Notes under the pieces: generated by a model
Database searches by the model: none
What the model was told of the DNA's origin: nothing
Seen by the model: only the letters and a program-made list of their open reading frames with translations
Shown here: positions 63,870 to 64,000 of the stretch, piece by piece
How the letters are laid out: every line of letters starts with the position of its first letter
Numbering within the stretch: the first letter of the stretch is position 1
Program-made: the position numbers and the translations under genes
NCBI GenBank assembly: GCA_000974665.1
Contig: BBSY01000003.1
Coordinates: 806,001 to 870,000 of the forward strand
Length of the DNA stretch: 64,000 nucleotides
Direction: 5' to 3'
Source of the DNA: an alpha proteobacterium U9-1i
GTDB lineage: Bacteria; Pseudomonadota; Alphaproteobacteria; Caulobacterales; Aquidulcibacteraceae

Positions 63870-64000
63870 CCCCCTCCTCTCGAGAGGAGGGGGCCGGGGG
63901 GTGGGGTGAAGCGCGACATTTGATCAGGCGCGCTGAAGGAAAGCGCCGGCACACAATGCCAGTGTTCGAAGGCACGGAGCTTCACCCCACCCCCTGCCCC
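63870..64000. repeat. palindromic element copy E, upstream of hisD (cut by window end)
   Basis: Begins with a perfect 24-bp palindrome, CCCCCTCCTCTC/GAGAGGAGGGGG (63870-63893). A GGGGTGGGGTGAAGC-type block (63896-63912) is inversely repeated at 63979-63994. Divergent from copies A-D in the centre; the right end is beyond the window. Confidence 0.7.

Overview
The window is GC-rich, densely packed chromosomal DNA from an alphaproteobacterium, most likely a member of or close to Caulobacterales/Hyphomonadaceae. This rests on gene content: DUF2794, UPF0262, DUF2277 and DUF4112 proteins, a RegB/RegA redox pair, an alphaproteobacterial-type RNase E, a bactofilin beside an M23 peptidase, and the hisD-UPF0262-LMW phosphatase-infA-SDR-maf-RNase G-yacG gene order. 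Nearly everything is core chromosome. I see no phage, transposase, CRISPR array, rRNA or tRNA.

Layout. 1-1.5 kb: end of an ABC exporter (ATPase and permease). 1.5-2.0 kb: a gene-free stretch with a candidate structured small RNA on the minus strand. 2-6.9 kb: DUF2794, Bax-inhibitor-1 protein, a class A PBP with a very long acidic/proline-rich N-terminus, and a MAPEG protein. 6.9-10 kb: YgjP-like metallopeptidase, PHB depolymerase, SCO/SenC protein. 10-13.3 kb: a heme-type TonB receptor with a DUF6607-like partner behind two Fur-like operators. 13.5-17 kb: regB, regA, a small Pro/Ala-rich ORF, tyrS. 17-23 kb: AsmA/YhdP-like giant, Bcp peroxiredoxin, M23 peptidase and bactofilin. 23-25.3 kb: a TetR-controlled four-gene operon. 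25.4-31.7 kb: a possible DMP19-like protein, prfB with its programmed +1 frameshift, mrcA, amiC. 31.7-38.4 kb: rne with a long leader, M48 protease, DsbA-like and M28 proteins. 38.4-43.3 kb: thiS-DUF433-thiG-lipoprotein, then aroQ, accB, accC and a lipoprotein. 43.3-47.1 kb: DUF2277, an FAD oxidoreductase, and a three-module ferritin-like/ferredoxin/CDGSH protein. 47.1-53.5 kb: tatC-tatB-tatA-scpB-scpA-nagZ-SPOR-dgt, all on the minus strand. 53.5-58.6 kb: erpA, Sel1, nitroreductase, xth, FG-GAP lipoprotein, DUF4112. 58.6-64 kb: yacG, RNase G-like, maf, SDR, infA, phosphatase, UPF0262, hisD.

Functional themes. Envelope growth is strongly represented: two class A PBPs, an AmiC amidase, an M23 endopeptidase with bactofilin, NagZ recycling, and the AsmA-like protein. 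Redox, iron and Fe-S functions recur: RegBA, SCO, heme uptake, ErpA, and the CDGSH fusion. Translation and RNA turnover are covered by tyrS, prfB, infA, rne and an RNase G paralogue.

The most distinctive non-coding feature is a dispersed family of palindromic elements of about 130-160 bp (G-rich and C-rich hairpins flanking a GCGAAGC hairpin). They lie between DUF433 and thiG, between accB and accC, inside the tatB reading frame, between nagZ and scpA (contributing the nagZ stop), and upstream of hisD at the window edge. A different nested palindrome lies between prfB and mrcA. All calls come from reading the sequence; family names come from memory of motifs, not from searches.
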